A stretch of DNA of 64,000 nt from Epibacterium ulvae (GCF_900102795.1 NZ_FMWG01000009.1:83641-147640); one strand, 5' to 3'. Positions 1 to 9,260 are shown, counted from the stretch's first letter. Translations and numbers: made by a program. The notes: generated by a model from the sequence alone, not told the origin.

Positions 1-139
1 TTTGATCTGAAAGCGGCACACCGTAGTTTTCAGTGTTCCAGCCTTTACAGGAAATTACGCAGGCGTGGCAGCCTACACAGGTGTCCAGGTCGATGACCAG
101 ACCCATCTTGCGATCTGTCAATTTAGGGAGATCGGTCAT
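1..139 (-). CDS. soeB: SoeB-like sulfite dehydrogenase iron-sulfur subunit (N-terminal part)
   Basis: Only the first 46 or so codons lie in the window; the gene runs off the left edge. The translation starts MTDLPKLTDRKMGLVIDLDT and continues with CVGCHACVISCKGWNTEN, the first cysteine cluster of a DmsB/NrfC-type 4Fe-4S ferredoxin subunit. Such subunits carry electrons from the molybdopterin subunit to a membrane anchor. The ATG (137-139) overlaps the stop of the preceding gene (136-138) as ATGA, so the two are translationally coupled. With SoeA upstream and the taurine genes around it, SoeB of the cytoplasmic sulfite dehydrogenase SoeABC is the best reading. SoeC would lie further left. Confidence 0.85.
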   Translation of the reverse strand, partial: MTDLPKLTDRKMGLVIDLDTCVGCHACVISCKGWNTENYGVPLSDQ

Positions 140-702
140 TGCAGGACCCTCCATTTTGGGTCTCTAATCGCCCAGAAAAAACGTAAATTCTCGTCGATAG
201 GGGCGGAATAGACCCCCTCGACCTCTGCGAGAGTGCCCGCCAGCTTTGCCAGATGCCAAGCATCGTCCAATGAGCACCAAACAGGCTGCGACATCAAAAC
301 CTGATGGTTGTTGGCGTCACCATAGTCATAACAATGTGACGCAACCTCTGTGCGCGCAGGATCCAGATGCGGATTGGCCCAGGCCCAGAGCAACTCCTGT
401 CGAGGTTCGAACCAGCTGCCGATGTAGGATAATGGGGTTTCCACAATGCCGCCGTCCGGGAAACGAAACTCAAGCATGCCAACGTCATCGTCGTATCCCC
501 AAGTGCCCAGACCATTTCCGATGCCAAAGTCGCGGGTCAGATCGTTCATCTTTTGATCCATCTGCGTGCAGGCCCGTTGGATCTGCGCATCGAGATCGGG
601 ATCCGTCACAGCGTGGCGCGCGTCGCAGTTGTCACAGGTGATTTCAAAGTTGAATATGGGCGGCTGCTTAGGAGGCTCCGTATGTCTGAAAGGCCAGATC
701 AT
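136..702 (-). CDS. Uncharacterised 188-aa protein (DUF6882-like) coupled between soeA and soeB
   Basis: The start chosen is the ATG at 700-702, which overlaps the soeA stop (699-701) as ATGA; an upstream in-frame start would run far into soeA. The stop overlaps the soeB ATG in the same way. The protein opens MIWPFRH, then has a CDNCDARH segment that could be half of a metal-binding knuckle, a middle part with GTWGYDDDVGMLEFRFPDGG, and a tryptophan-rich stretch (SWFEPRQELLWAWANPHLDP). There is no signal peptide or membrane segment. The pattern recalls the DUF6882 family, whose function I do not know. Its position between two subunits of one enzyme suggests a dedicated accessory role such as cofactor loading or assembly, but nothing in the sequence proves that. 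Confidence 0.75.
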   Translation of the reverse strand: MIWPFRHTEPPKQPPIFNFEITCDNCDARHAVTDPDLDAQIQRACTQMDQKMNDLTRDFGIGNGLGTWGYDDDVGMLEFRFPDGGIVETPLSYIGSWFEPRQELLWAWANPHLDPARTEVASHCYDYGDANNHQVLMSQPVWCSLDDAWHLAKLAGTLAEVEGVYSAPIDENLRFFWAIRDPKWRVLQ

Positions 703-3536
703 TTGCCCACCTTCCATTCCAGATCCTTTGGACCCGTGCCCACAGGCGATTTGATTGGCGGCAGCGCAGGTTGGCTTTCGGCCAGATCTGCAGGGGCTGC
801 GGCTTTCTCCATTTTTACTTTTAGGTCGAACCATGCGGCCTGACCGGTGATTGGATCAGAGTTGGCCCAACGTAGGCCATCACCTTTAGCGGGCAAGAGT
901 TCATGGATCAGGTGGTTCAACAGGAATCCTTTTGTGGCTTCAGGTGCATCTTCCTCAAGCGCCCAGGCACCTTTGCGTTTGCCGATTGCATTCCAGGTCC
1001 AGACGGTGTTGTCGTTCAAGGCCGCCATTTCCATCACCGGCACGGTGATTTCCCCGTGTGGTGACGTGACTTTGGCCCAGTCGCCGTCTTCCAGCCCATT
1101 TTCGCGCATCAACTTTGTTGGCACATACAACGGGTTGCGGCCATGCAGTTGACGCAACCACGCGTTTTGAGTGCCCCATGAGTGGTACATCGCCATCGGA
1201 CGCTGGGTCAGTGCGTTGATGGTGAAGCCGTCATTGCCGTGTTGGTCTGTCTCATACCAGATTGGCATGGGGTCCATGGTCTCTTGAACGCGTTCCCGCA
1301 GGTGTTCTGGTGGCTGGCGCTCTCCATGGCCTTCAGCCGCAAGCTGGAACTTGCGCATGGGTTCTGAATACAGTTGGAACAGGTAGGGGGTTGGTGCGTC
1401 AAACAGCCCCATGTCCACGGCCCAGTTCTGGTAGGCCATGTTCCATGGCTTATAGTAAGAAGCCTCCTCCGGGATGTGGCTGACAAAGAAACCGCCGTTT
1501 TCGATATATTGATCGATCTGGTTCGGGTTCACTTCGCCACGGCCGACTTTGCTGCCATCCGTGCCACGGAAGCCTGCCAAGGGGCCAATGCCGGGTTTAC
1601 GCTCGTGATTGACGATATAGTCAGCGTAATCTTCATATTTGGCGCTGCCGTCTTCATTGACAAAACCGGGCATGCCAAGGCGATTTGCCAAATGCACCAG
1701 CGTGCTTTGGAAACCGCGCACCTCGCGGTCAGGTTCAATCACCGGCCAGCGGATCGCATCAGCGGCACCGTCAGCTTCGCAGATTGGACGGTCCAATAGC
1801 GAGATACAGTCGTGGCGTTCCAGATAGGTAGTATCCGGCAAGATCAGGTCCGCATAGGCAACCATTTCTGAGGAATACGCATCTGAATAGATGATATTGG
1901 GGATTTTATAATCGCCGTTTTCATCCTTATCGGTCAGCATATCGATCACGCCACGCGTGTTCATGGATGAGTTCCATGACATGTTGGCCATGTACATGAA
2001 CAGCGTATCTATCTTGTAGGGATTGCCCGCGTGCGCGTTGGAAATCACCATATGCATCAGCCCGTGGCTGGACATCGGGTTTTCCCAAGTGAAGGCTTTG
2101 TCAATGCGGATTGGAGAACCATCGTCTTTTAGCATTAGGTCTTCAGGACCATGCACAAAACCCAGATGTGGACCATCCAACGGTGCATTGCACGTTACCT
2201 TGCCGTGAGGCTTGGGGTGGGCTTCTGGTGGTTTTGGATAAGGTGGCTTAAAGCGGAACCCACCGGGAACCTCGACTGTTCCCAACAGGATTTGCAGAAC
2301 GTGAAGGGCACGGCAGGTCTGGAACCCATTTGCGTGTGCCGAAACACCGCGCATTGAGTGGAACGACACCGGACGGCCAATCATCTTAGAATGTGTTTCG
2401 CCGCGGAAGTCGGTCCATTCCTGATCCAGCTCAAAGGCTTCATCAAAGGCAACGCGAGCAATCTCAGCCGCAATGTTACGAATGCGCTTTGCAGTCAGAC
2501 CGCAACGCTCGGCCACGGCTTCAGGGGCGTATTCATCTGACAGGTAGCGCTCGGCCATCAGGTGGAACACTGGGCGATGAGTTACGCCATCTACCTCATG
2601 CGTCGCAGACAGATCGGGACGCACGCCGGGTTTATCGAACGCCGTCAGTTCACCTGTGTTGCGATCTTTGACCAGTGGTTTGCCATCACTGTCGCGCAAG
2701 AACAGGCCTTTGGTTGGGCCCCCAGAAGCATCCACAAGAACGGGTGCGTTTGTATAGCGGCTAAGGTAATCGAGATCGATCTTACCTGCCTTCATCAATA
2801 CATGTACGATGGACAAGATAAACAGGCCGTCGGTGCCGGGTGTGATGCCGACCCAATCATCTGCAACTGCATTATAGCCAGAGCGAATTGGGTTTACGCC
2901 AATAACACGCGCGCCGCGCGCTTTGATTTTGCCGATGCCCATTTTGATAGGGTTACTGTCGTGATCTTCGGCAACGCCAAACAACATGAACAGTTTCGTA
3001 TGATCCCAATCAGGCTGACCAAATTCCCAGAACGCACCGCCCATGGTATAAATACCGCCAGCGGCCATATTGACCGAGCAGAAGCCGCCATGCGCTGCAA
3101 AGTTAGGGGTGCCAAAGTTTTGTGCCCAGAACCCGGTGAAGGATTGGGATTGATCACGACCAGTAAAAAAAGCGAGCTTTTCAGGGTTTTTCTCGCGAAT
3201 TGGCTTGAGCAAGCCGACCGCGATATCCAGCGCTTCGTCCCAAGAGATTTCTTCAAACTCACCCGATCCACGTGGGCCGACGCGTTTTAGAGGCGCGCGC
3301 AGGCGGGAGGGAGCATTAACTTGCATAATGCCCGCGGACCCTTTGGCGCAGAGAACCCCCTTGTTTACAGGATGGTCTCTGTTGCCTTCAATGTAGGCGA
3401 CTTTTTTTTCGCCATTTTCATCGGTTTTCATGTGCACGTTGATGCCGCATCGGCAGGCACACATATAACAGGTCGTTTTTCGGATCTCGTCAGAGACCTT
3501 AGGCGATGTATCGATCTTGGGTTGCTGGAATGTCAT
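699..3536 (-). CDS. soeA: SoeA-like molybdopterin sulfite dehydrogenase catalytic subunit
   Basis: This 945-residue protein is a member of the DMSO-reductase family. Near the N-terminus it has CYMCACRCG, placing cysteines 23, 26 and 30 in the 4Fe-4S pattern, with the fourth ligand at Cys63 (VLCAKG). It then has the long molybdopterin domain and a C-terminal dinucleotide-binding domain (LYVPTKLMRENGLEDGDWAK region). No twin-arginine signal is present, which fits a cytoplasmic enzyme and separates it from periplasmic SorAB. SoeABC oxidises sulfite to sulfate and passes electrons to quinone. The gene follows tauZ by 25 bp and is coupled to the next gene by ATGA. Downstream of xsc, whose product releases sulfite, its detoxifying and energy-yielding role is clear. 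Tetrathionate or polysulfide reductase-like activity is the less likely alternative. Confidence 0.88.
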   Translation of the reverse strand: MTFQQPKIDTSPKVSDEIRKTTCYMCACRCGINVHMKTDENGEKKVAYIEGNRDHPVNKGVLCAKGSAGIMQVNAPSRLRAPLKRVGPRGSGEFEEISWDEALDIAVGLLKPIREKNPEKLAFFTGRDQSQSFTGFWAQNFGTPNFAAHGGFCSVNMAAGGIYTMGGAFWEFGQPDWDHTKLFMLFGVAEDHDSNPIKMGIGKIKARGARVIGVNPIRSGYNAVADDWVGITPGTDGLFILSIVHVLMKAGKIDLDYLSRYTNAPVLVDASGGPTKGLFLRDSDGKPLVKDRNTGELTAFDKPGVRPDLSATHEVDGVTHRPVFHLMAERYLSDEYAPEAVAERCGLTAKRIRNIAAEIARVAFDEAFELDQEWTDFRGETHSKMIGRPVSFHSMRGVSAHANGFQTCRALHVLQILLGTVEVPGGFRFKPPYPKPPEAHPKPHGKVTCNAPLDGPHLGFVHGPEDLMLKDDGSPIRIDKAFTWENPMSSHGLMHMVISNAHAGNPYKIDTLFMYMANMSWNSSMNTRGVIDMLTDKDENGDYKIPNIIYSDAYSSEMVAYADLILPDTTYLERHDCISLLDRPICEADGAADAIRWPVIEPDREVRGFQSTLVHLANRLGMPGFVNEDGSAKYEDYADYIVNHERKPGIGPLAGFRGTDGSKVGRGEVNPNQIDQYIENGGFFVSHIPEEASYYKPWNMAYQNWAVDMGLFDAPTPYLFQLYSEPMRKFQLAAEGHGERQPPEHLRERVQETMDPMPIWYETDQHGNDGFTINALTQRPMAMYHSWGTQNAWLRQLHGRNPLYVPTKLMRENGLEDGDWAKVTSPHGEITVPVMEMAALNDNTVWTWNAIGKRKGAWALEEDAPEATKGFLLNHLIHELLPAKGDGLRWANSDPITGQAAWFDLKVKMEKAAAPADLAESQPALPPIKSPVGTGPKDLEWKVGK

Positions 3537-3561
3537 CTCGCTCCCTTTGGGTGATGTCTGT

Positions 3562-4602
3562 CTAGGTTAGGTAGAGTATCCCCACTAGGATGATCCCACC
3601 GATAAACAGGGTTTCTAGAATGATCAGGGCAATGGCGGCTCCTCCAACCGACAAGACCTGCTTTAGATTCGATTTCATGCCCACTGCCGCGATGGCAATC
3701 AGCAGGAACCAACGAGACCAACCGCTGAGAGTTTCCGCAACAAAAGCGGGGATCAGTCCGAATGAGTTGAGTGTGGCTAGGACCAGGAAACCAAGGACAA
3801 AGCTGGGAAGGAGTGGTGGACGCTTGCCATCTTCGTCAGTGGTTTCATGGAAACGGCGGATGATCAGCGAGGCAAACAGAACGATCGGGGCCAGCATGGC
3901 CACGCGGAACAGTTTAACCAGAGTTGCTGTGTCACCGGTTTCTTCTGAAATAGAGAAGCCCGCACCAACAACCTGCGCCACGTCATGGATGGTACCGCCC
4001 AGGAACAGGCCACCGGCAAGTTCGTTCATTCCCATGTAGTTCACAAGGATGGGGTAGGCGACCATTGCGATGGTTGATAGAACGGTCACGCCCATCACGG
4101 TAAAGATCAGGCGTTCCTCGGAACGTTCGTCTTTTGGCAGAATGGCGCTGATTGCCATGGCAGCAGATGCTCCACAGATGGCAACAGAACCAGCTGTCAA
4201 AAACGCGAAACGCCATTTGTGGCCAAGGAAACGGGCAATTGATAAGCCAAAGCCAATGGTCAGCAGCACGCTGACCACGACAAGTGCAATGAGCTCAATG
4301 CCCAATCCCATCATTAGGCCAAAAGAAATACGTACACCTAATAGTGCAACCCCAAGGCGCAGTAAGGTCTTTGCAGAAAAGCCAATACCAACCTTGGCTT
4401 TGTCGTCCTCGCTTAGAAAGCTGACTGCAATGCCCAATAATAATGCCAGCAACATGGCTGGCGTGTCGTAGTGTTCTGAAAGAAATTTAGCAGTGATTGC
4501 TACAATAACAGCAACCATAATCCCAGGAACCAACGCGCGCGTCTGCTCCATGAAACCGGTGAAACGGTGAGGCAATGAGATTCGGATATCTTGTTGTGTC
4601 AA
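3562..4602 (-). CDS. tauZ: TauZ-like putative sulfate exporter (YeiH/UPF0324 family)
   Basis: The 346-residue protein is almost entirely hydrophobic, with about ten membrane segments, and belongs to the YeiH/UPF0324 family (GGTIHDVAQVVGAG motif, GFSAKTLLRLGVALLGVRIS segment). In taurine-degrading Paracoccus and roseobacters the member encoded next to xsc-pta has been named TauZ and proposed to export sulfate. Transport has, to my knowledge, been inferred rather than shown directly. The location between pta (77 bp) and soeA (25 bp) supports disposal of the sulfur product of taurine breakdown. It acts in the inner membrane. The start ATG at 4602 gives the usual family length. Confidence 0.82.
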   Translation of the reverse strand: MTQQDIRISLPHRFTGFMEQTRALVPGIMVAVIVAITAKFLSEHYDTPAMLLALLLGIAVSFLSEDDKAKVGIGFSAKTLLRLGVALLGVRISFGLMMGLGIELIALVVVSVLLTIGFGLSIARFLGHKWRFAFLTAGSVAICGASAAMAISAILPKDERSEERLIFTVMGVTVLSTIAMVAYPILVNYMGMNELAGGLFLGGTIHDVAQVVGAGFSISEETGDTATLVKLFRVAMLAPIVLFASLIIRRFHETTDEDGKRPPLLPSFVLGFLVLATLNSFGLIPAFVAETLSGWSRWFLLIAIAAVGMKSNLKQVLSVGGAAIALIILETLFIGGIILVGILYLT

Positions 4603-4678
4603 TGGAATAATCTTCTGAATGGGGAGGTGAAGAGAACATTACTCCTGTGATCAAGAACAGGAGGGAGAGAGTATTTGC

Positions 4679-5686
4679 TTAGGAAGTTTGTGTTTGCAGA
4701 ACGGTGACTGCGATCATTTGCGTCACATCTTCAGCACTGCAACCGCGCGACAGGTCGTTGGCAGGTTTGGCCAAGCCCTGCATGACAGGGCCAATAGCTG
4801 TATAGCCGCCAACGCGCTGGGTGATTTTATAACCAATGTTGCCTGCATCCAAATTTGGGAAAATCATAACATTGGCATTGCCTGCCACCGCAGAGTCAGG
4901 TGCTTTACGTGCGCCAACGGATGGGACAAAGGCTGCATCAAATTGCAATTCACCATCTGCTTCGACGTCAGGGGCGGCGTCTTTGAAAAGAGCCATGCCT
5001 TCAGTTACTTTGGTAACGGCTGCATGGCGGGCACTTCCCATGGTCGAGAAGGACAGAAATGCGATCTTTGGATCGGTTTGTAGCAATGCTTTGCAGGATT
5101 TTGCAGACGCTTTTGCGATTTCTGAGAGTTCGTTTGGACTGGGGTCAATGACCAGTCCACAATCAGAATAAAGCATTGCACGGGCGCCTTCTGGAGCGCC
5201 TTCAGGCGGATACATCAGGAAGAAGCTGGAAACCATCGCAGCATCTGGTGCCATACCGATGACTTGGATGGCAGACCGCACGATGTCTCCTGTGGTGAGA
5301 ACCGCACCACCAACTGTACCTGTTGCATGGCCAAGGCGCACGAGCATTGCCGCGTAAACAACAGGGGTTTGAACGGCTTTTAAGGCCTTGTCTTCGTCAA
5401 CACCTTTATGTTTGCGCAAAGCGTGGTACTCGGCGGCAAAACTTTCGGTGAGCTCTGAGGTCAGCGGATCATGGATCTGCATCGCGTCGTTTTCTGAACC
5501 GCCTTGATTGGCAAGTTCTGCGCGTACAGTTTCAGCATCTCCGACAAGAATAATATGGGCCAGTCCGGCCTTTTGAGCGGCAAGCGCCCCCGCAACAATA
5601 CGGGGATCACTGCCTTCGCATAAAGAAATAACCGGTTGAGTGGACGGAGCGGATGCCTTCAGCACCTCTTGTGGTGTTTGTGTCAT
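4679..5686 (-). CDS. pta: Phosphate acetyltransferase of the taurine pathway
   Basis: This 335-residue enzyme is a short-form phosphate acetyl/butyryltransferase. It shows the family pattern LSFSTMGSARHAAVTKVTEG and a C-terminal NVMIFPNLDAGNIGYKITQR segment that belongs to the acetyl-CoA/phosphate-binding region. It transfers the acetyl group from acetyl phosphate, made by Xsc, to coenzyme A. It lacks the long regulatory N-terminal region of E. coli Pta and matches the compact Pta described next to xsc in taurine degraders. The gene begins 35 bp after the xsc stop, so it is surely in the same operon. Acetyl-CoA formed here feeds the TCA or ethylmalonyl-CoA routes. Confidence 0.93.
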   Translation of the reverse strand: MTQTPQEVLKASAPSTQPVISLCEGSDPRIVAGALAAQKAGLAHIILVGDAETVRAELANQGGSENDAMQIHDPLTSELTESFAAEYHALRKHKGVDEDKALKAVQTPVVYAAMLVRLGHATGTVGGAVLTTGDIVRSAIQVIGMAPDAAMVSSFFLMYPPEGAPEGARAMLYSDCGLVIDPSPNELSEIAKASAKSCKALLQTDPKIAFLSFSTMGSARHAAVTKVTEGMALFKDAAPDVEADGELQFDAAFVPSVGARKAPDSAVAGNANVMIFPNLDAGNIGYKITQRVGGYTAIGPVMQGLAKPANDLSRGCSAEDVTQMIAVTVLQTQTS

Positions 5687-5721
5687 TCGTCCGTTCTCCC
5701 AGTCCGGTTATAATTTATGTT

Positions 5722-7491
5722 TTATTGAGCGCGCATGTCGTCGCGGCTGATACCTGCAACAGATACAGGCTTTTTCATCGCGTCACGGCGGAAAGGCTCA
5801 CCCAGTTCTTGGTTCAGCAAGATCTCGATGAAGGTGGTTTCTTTGTCTTCCATCTGGCGCTTAACCGCTTTGTTCAGCTCATCGGTCAGCTCTTCCATGC
5901 TGGTGACTGCAACACCGTGAACGCCACATGCTTTTGCGATGCCAGCGTAAGACACTTCTGTTGCCAGTTCGGTGCCTACGAAGTTGTCATCGAACCACAA
6001 AGTGGTGTTACGCTTCTCAGCACCCCACTGGTAGTTGCGGAAGATAACCATGGTGATTGGAGGCCAATCGTCACGGTTTACCGAAACCATTTCGTTCATG
6101 GAGATACCGAATGCGCCGTCGCCTGCGAAACCAACAACGGGAGTGTCGGGGCAGCCAACTTTTGCACCACAGATCGCTGGGAAGCCATAGCCACAAGGGC
6201 CAAACAGGCCAGGTGCCAGATACTTACGGCCATCTTCGAAAGAAGGATAAGCGTTACCGATCGCGCAGTTGTTGCCGATGTCAGAAGAGATGATCGCTTC
6301 TTTAGGCAGAGCAGCTTGGATTGCGCGCCATGCCATACGAGGTGACATTTTTTCTGGCTCACGACCACGTGCACGTTCGTTCCAGGAGGTGCCTGGATCG
6401 TCATCTTCGTGATCCATCGCGGTCAGTTGCTGTGCCCATGTGGATTTTGCATCTGCGATGGTGTTTTTGCGCTCTTCGCGACCTTCGTCACCCGCGGTGT
6501 CAGACAGGCGGGCCAGAATGCCTTGGGCAACTTTCTTTGCGTCGCCAACGATGCCAACTGAGACAGGTTTGGTCAGGCCGATACGATCAGGGTTGATGTC
6601 AACCTGAATGATTTTCGCATCGCGGGGCCAGTAATCAATACCGTAGCCGGGCAGCGTAGAGAATGGGTTCAGGCGGGTACCCAGAGCCAGAACAACGTCT
6701 GCTTTGGCGATCAGTTCCATACCTGCTTTAGAGCCGTTGTAGCCCAGAGGACCGGCAAACAAAGGATGTGAACCGGGGAACGCGTCGTTGTGCTGATAGC
6801 CAACACAGACAGGCGCGGTCAGACGCTCTGCAAGTTCTGCAGAATCACCAATTGCGTTACCCAGAACAACGCCAGCGCCGTTCAGGATTACTGGGAATTT
6901 CGCGTTTGACAGCAGCTCAGCCGCTTTTGCAACGGCGTCTTCACCACCCTGTGGGCGCTCAAACTCAACGATTGCAGGCAGTTCGATGTCAACAACCTGT
7001 GTCCAGAAGTCACGTGGGATGTTGATCTGTGCTGGTGCAGACGCGCGTTTTGCTTGCAGGATCACACGGTTCAGAACTTCTGCGATACGGGACGCATCAC
7101 GGACTTCTTCTTGGTAGGCCACCATGTCTTCCAGTAGAGCCATTTGCTCAACTTCTTGGAAGCCACCTTGACCGATGGTTTTGTTTGCCGCTTGTGGCGT
7201 CACGATCAGCAGAGGTGTGTGATTCCAGTAAGCAGTTTTGATTGGTGTTACCAGCGAGGTGATACCGGGGCCGTTTTGGGCAACCATCATCGACATTTTG
7301 CCAGTTGCGCGGGTGTAGCCGTCTGCCATCATGCCGGCGTTGCACTCGTGGGCGCAGTCAAAGAATTTAATGCCAGCTGCAGGGAACAGGTCTGAGATAG
7401 GCATCATGGCGGAACCGATAATGCCAAAGGCATTGTCGATACCGTGCATCTGAAGCACCTTAACAAAGGCTTCTTCGGTGGTCATTTTCAT
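5722..7491 (-). CDS. xsc: Sulfoacetaldehyde acetyltransferase
   Basis: The 589-residue protein is a thiamine-diphosphate enzyme with the usual three domains. The N-terminal Pyr domain carries the catalytic glutamate region (DCAHECNAGMMADGYTRATG), and the C-terminal PP domain carries the diphosphate/metal motif starting GDGAFGISMNEM and ending at the Asn of RNYQWGAEKRN. Xsc cleaves sulfoacetaldehyde with phosphate to give acetyl phosphate and sulfite. Acetolactate synthase and oxalyl-CoA decarboxylase are related, but the QWGAEKRN region and the pta, tauZ and soeA neighbours settle the choice. The gene has its own 154-bp upstream region with the motif also found before tpa, so xsc-pta-tauZ-soeA probably form a taurine-inducible unit under TauR. 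Confidence 0.95.
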   Translation of the reverse strand: MKMTTEEAFVKVLQMHGIDNAFGIIGSAMMPISDLFPAAGIKFFDCAHECNAGMMADGYTRATGKMSMMVAQNGPGITSLVTPIKTAYWNHTPLLIVTPQAANKTIGQGGFQEVEQMALLEDMVAYQEEVRDASRIAEVLNRVILQAKRASAPAQINIPRDFWTQVVDIELPAIVEFERPQGGEDAVAKAAELLSNAKFPVILNGAGVVLGNAIGDSAELAERLTAPVCVGYQHNDAFPGSHPLFAGPLGYNGSKAGMELIAKADVVLALGTRLNPFSTLPGYGIDYWPRDAKIIQVDINPDRIGLTKPVSVGIVGDAKKVAQGILARLSDTAGDEGREERKNTIADAKSTWAQQLTAMDHEDDDPGTSWNERARGREPEKMSPRMAWRAIQAALPKEAIISSDIGNNCAIGNAYPSFEDGRKYLAPGLFGPCGYGFPAICGAKVGCPDTPVVGFAGDGAFGISMNEMVSVNRDDWPPITMVIFRNYQWGAEKRNTTLWFDDNFVGTELATEVSYAGIAKACGVHGVAVTSMEELTDELNKAVKRQMEDKETTFIEILLNQELGEPFRRDAMKKPVSVAGISRDDMRAQ

Positions 7492-7575
7492 GGTGGCGGC
7501 TCCCTAGAAACGCGTAATTTGGGCCAAGATTGGCCAAGTGACTGGTCTCGTTTAGGCTGTGGCGTCTTCCCTCGT

Positions 7576-7610
7576 TAGGGCCAAAAACTGGCCCCAAATA
7601 GATCCAGTTC
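7576..7610 (-). promoter_or_regulatory. Probable TauR operator of xsc
   Basis: TAGGGCCA (7576-7583) and CCAGTTC (7604-7610) are separated by exactly 20 bases, the same two blocks with the same spacing as upstream of tpa (10804-10838). The site lies 85 bases before the xsc start codon, against 94 for tpa. Read on the minus strand it is GAACTGG-N20-TGGCCCTA, that is two CTGG-like half-sites in direct orientation about two helical turns apart. TauR of Rhodobacter capsulatus is known to bind direct repeats in the tpa promoter. Assignment to TauR is inference. Confidence 0.6.
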
Positions 7611-7628
7611 CCTTCGCCATATGCCTAT

Positions 7629-7651
7629 AAATGAGACGTAGCGTCTCATTT
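7629..7651 (-). terminator. Hairpin at the end of tauR
   Basis: AAATGAGACG (7629-7638) and CGTCTCATTT (7642-7651) form a perfect 10-bp inverted repeat with a 3-base loop. It overlaps the tauR stop codon (7646-7648). Only a short T run follows on the minus strand, so it is a weak intrinsic terminator or an mRNA-stabilising stem between tauR and xsc. Confidence 0.5.
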
Positions 7652-9112
7652 ATTACACTTTACGATCTCTTTTGCAATCAGTTCGATGCCGGCCTCAATT
7701 TTACTCTTGGGAATGGAAGTATAACCGAGGCGATAGTGGTTTTGTTTGCGTGTTGCAGGGGCGAAAAACGGTGCACCCGGTTCCAGAAAGACACTGCCTG
7801 AGCGTAACTTGCGTGCTACGTCGTCCATATTGGTGCCTTCGGGTGCTTTCATCCAAAGAGAAGAGCCACCGAACTGGCCTGAACCGGAAATTGTCAAACC
7901 ATGCTGTTTGATTGATTCTTCAATGACCAGTCTGCGACCGTGTAAGGTTTTTGCGATCCGGCGAATCTGTGCATCATAATGCCCAAGAGATAAGAAGTAA
8001 GCTACCGTTCTTTGCATATGGCCTGGCGGGTGCCGCAAAACATTTGCTCGCAAAGCGCGCGCTTGTCTGATGAAAGATTCGGAGCCCACAAGATACCCGA
8101 GGCGAAGACCCGGAAAGAGCGACTTTGAAAAGCTGCCGATGTAGATAACTCGGCCTTCTTGATCTAGCGATTTGAGCGCAGGGGAGGGAGAGTCTAAGAA
8201 AGACATCTCAAACTCGTAATCATCTTCAACGATAACTGCATTGATGTCGCGCGCTCGTTTTAGCAGCGCTTTGCGACGCTCCATTGGCATGTTCGTCGTA
8301 GTTGGACTTTGATGGCTCGGTGAGGTGAAGATGACATCTGTATCGTCTGAAATGAGCTCTGGTGGCAATCCATCTTCATCTACTGGAATGCCTTCAAATT
8401 GGCAGCGTGTGTTCACCAATTGATCGCGCAACGTATAGTAGGCTGGATCTTCCAGGGCGGCTTTGCGTCCACGATTCAGCAGAATTTGTGCCGTCAGCCA
8501 GAGCGCGTTGGTTGCGCCAAGCGTTATTAGAATTTCCTGCGGACGCGCTATAACGCCACGACGGGGGAGGGAATGGCGTGCAATGTATTCGACCAAAAGA
8601 GGGTCATCGTGATCGTATTGATCATTGGCCAGAGCAGAAAAATCTTTATGCCCGAGTGCCCGCAGTGCACAAAGTCGCCAGTTGGCATGATCGAACAAAG
8701 ATGCGTCTGCTTGGCCATATATGAATGGGTAACGGTAGTCGCGCCAATCCTGTGGTTTATGTGGCGTATCTCCGCCGGTGAACGTGCGGGCCAGTGACCG
8801 GGACCAGTCTACAGAATCCACTGTTTTTTGCGTCGGAGTATAAGAGGGCGGCACTGGCGCGTTTGTGGAGACAAAATACCCTGAACGCCCCTTAGACGAT
8901 AGATAATCGCTTGCGAGAAGTTCAGTATAAGCCAAGGTCACAGTAATTCGGCTAATGCCTAGATGGGATGCCAATTTGCGCGAAGACGGCAGCTTTTCAC
9001 CTATGCGAAAACGCCCGGAAAGGATGCCTTCGGCGATCATTTCCTGGATCTGAGCTTGAAGTGTGCCCTGTGCGTCGGGGTTGAGAAAGAAAGTTTCAAC
9101 AGATATCGCCAT
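7646..9112 (-). CDS. tauR: Taurine-responsive MocR/GntR regulator TauR
   Basis: The 488-residue protein joins an N-terminal GntR winged helix (about residues 10-75, with KLPSSRKLASHLGISRITVT) to a type I aminotransferase-like domain. The PLP-binding lysine region is visible as GSFSKSLFPGLRLGY. This is the MocR architecture. In Rhodobacter capsulatus, TauR lies between tpa and xsc, needs taurine, and activates tpa; the gene order here is the same. The start at 9112 gives a short leader before the helix-turn-helix. It has its own likely promoter (9172-9200) and follows the tpa terminator, so it is transcribed separately. The regulated genes are probably tpa on one side and xsc-pta-tauZ-soe on the other. 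Confidence 0.9.
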   Translation of the reverse strand: MAISVETFFLNPDAQGTLQAQIQEMIAEGILSGRFRIGEKLPSSRKLASHLGISRITVTLAYTELLASDYLSSKGRSGYFVSTNAPVPPSYTPTQKTVDSVDWSRSLARTFTGGDTPHKPQDWRDYRYPFIYGQADASLFDHANWRLCALRALGHKDFSALANDQYDHDDPLLVEYIARHSLPRRGVIARPQEILITLGATNALWLTAQILLNRGRKAALEDPAYYTLRDQLVNTRCQFEGIPVDEDGLPPELISDDTDVIFTSPSHQSPTTTNMPMERRKALLKRARDINAVIVEDDYEFEMSFLDSPSPALKSLDQEGRVIYIGSFSKSLFPGLRLGYLVGSESFIRQARALRANVLRHPPGHMQRTVAYFLSLGHYDAQIRRIAKTLHGRRLVIEESIKQHGLTISGSGQFGGSSLWMKAPEGTNMDDVARKLRSGSVFLEPGAPFFAPATRKQNHYRLGYTSIPKSKIEAGIELIAKEIVKCNK

Positions 9113-9171
9113 CGGGTTACTTTAGTTTGGCGATACGGTGGATGCAATCTGGACTTACGCCTTTTCAAGGC

Positions 9172-9200
9172 TCTAATCGTAGAAAATTAGAATGTGTCAA
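9172..9200 (-). promoter_or_regulatory. Candidate housekeeping promoter of tauR
   Basis: On the minus strand TTGACA (9195-9200) is followed after 17 bases by ATTAGA (9172-9177). The spacing is ideal for a sigma-70-type promoter, the -35 is perfect and the -10 is weak. It lies 60 bases before the tauR start, after the tpa terminator. Confidence 0.5.
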
Positions 9201-9260
9201 ATGGCATTTCTTTCAGTTAGTCATCCACTGACATGAAGCATTTTAGGCTTGATATGAAAA

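Noticed and set aside
2562..3290. 242-residue open frame antisense to soeA
   Set aside because: Shadow of a conserved molybdopterin enzyme gene; no independent evidence.
9149..9157. CTGGACTTA upstream of tauR as a TauR half-site
   Set aside because: A single copy without a second repeat at the spacing found before tpa and xsc; too short to support.
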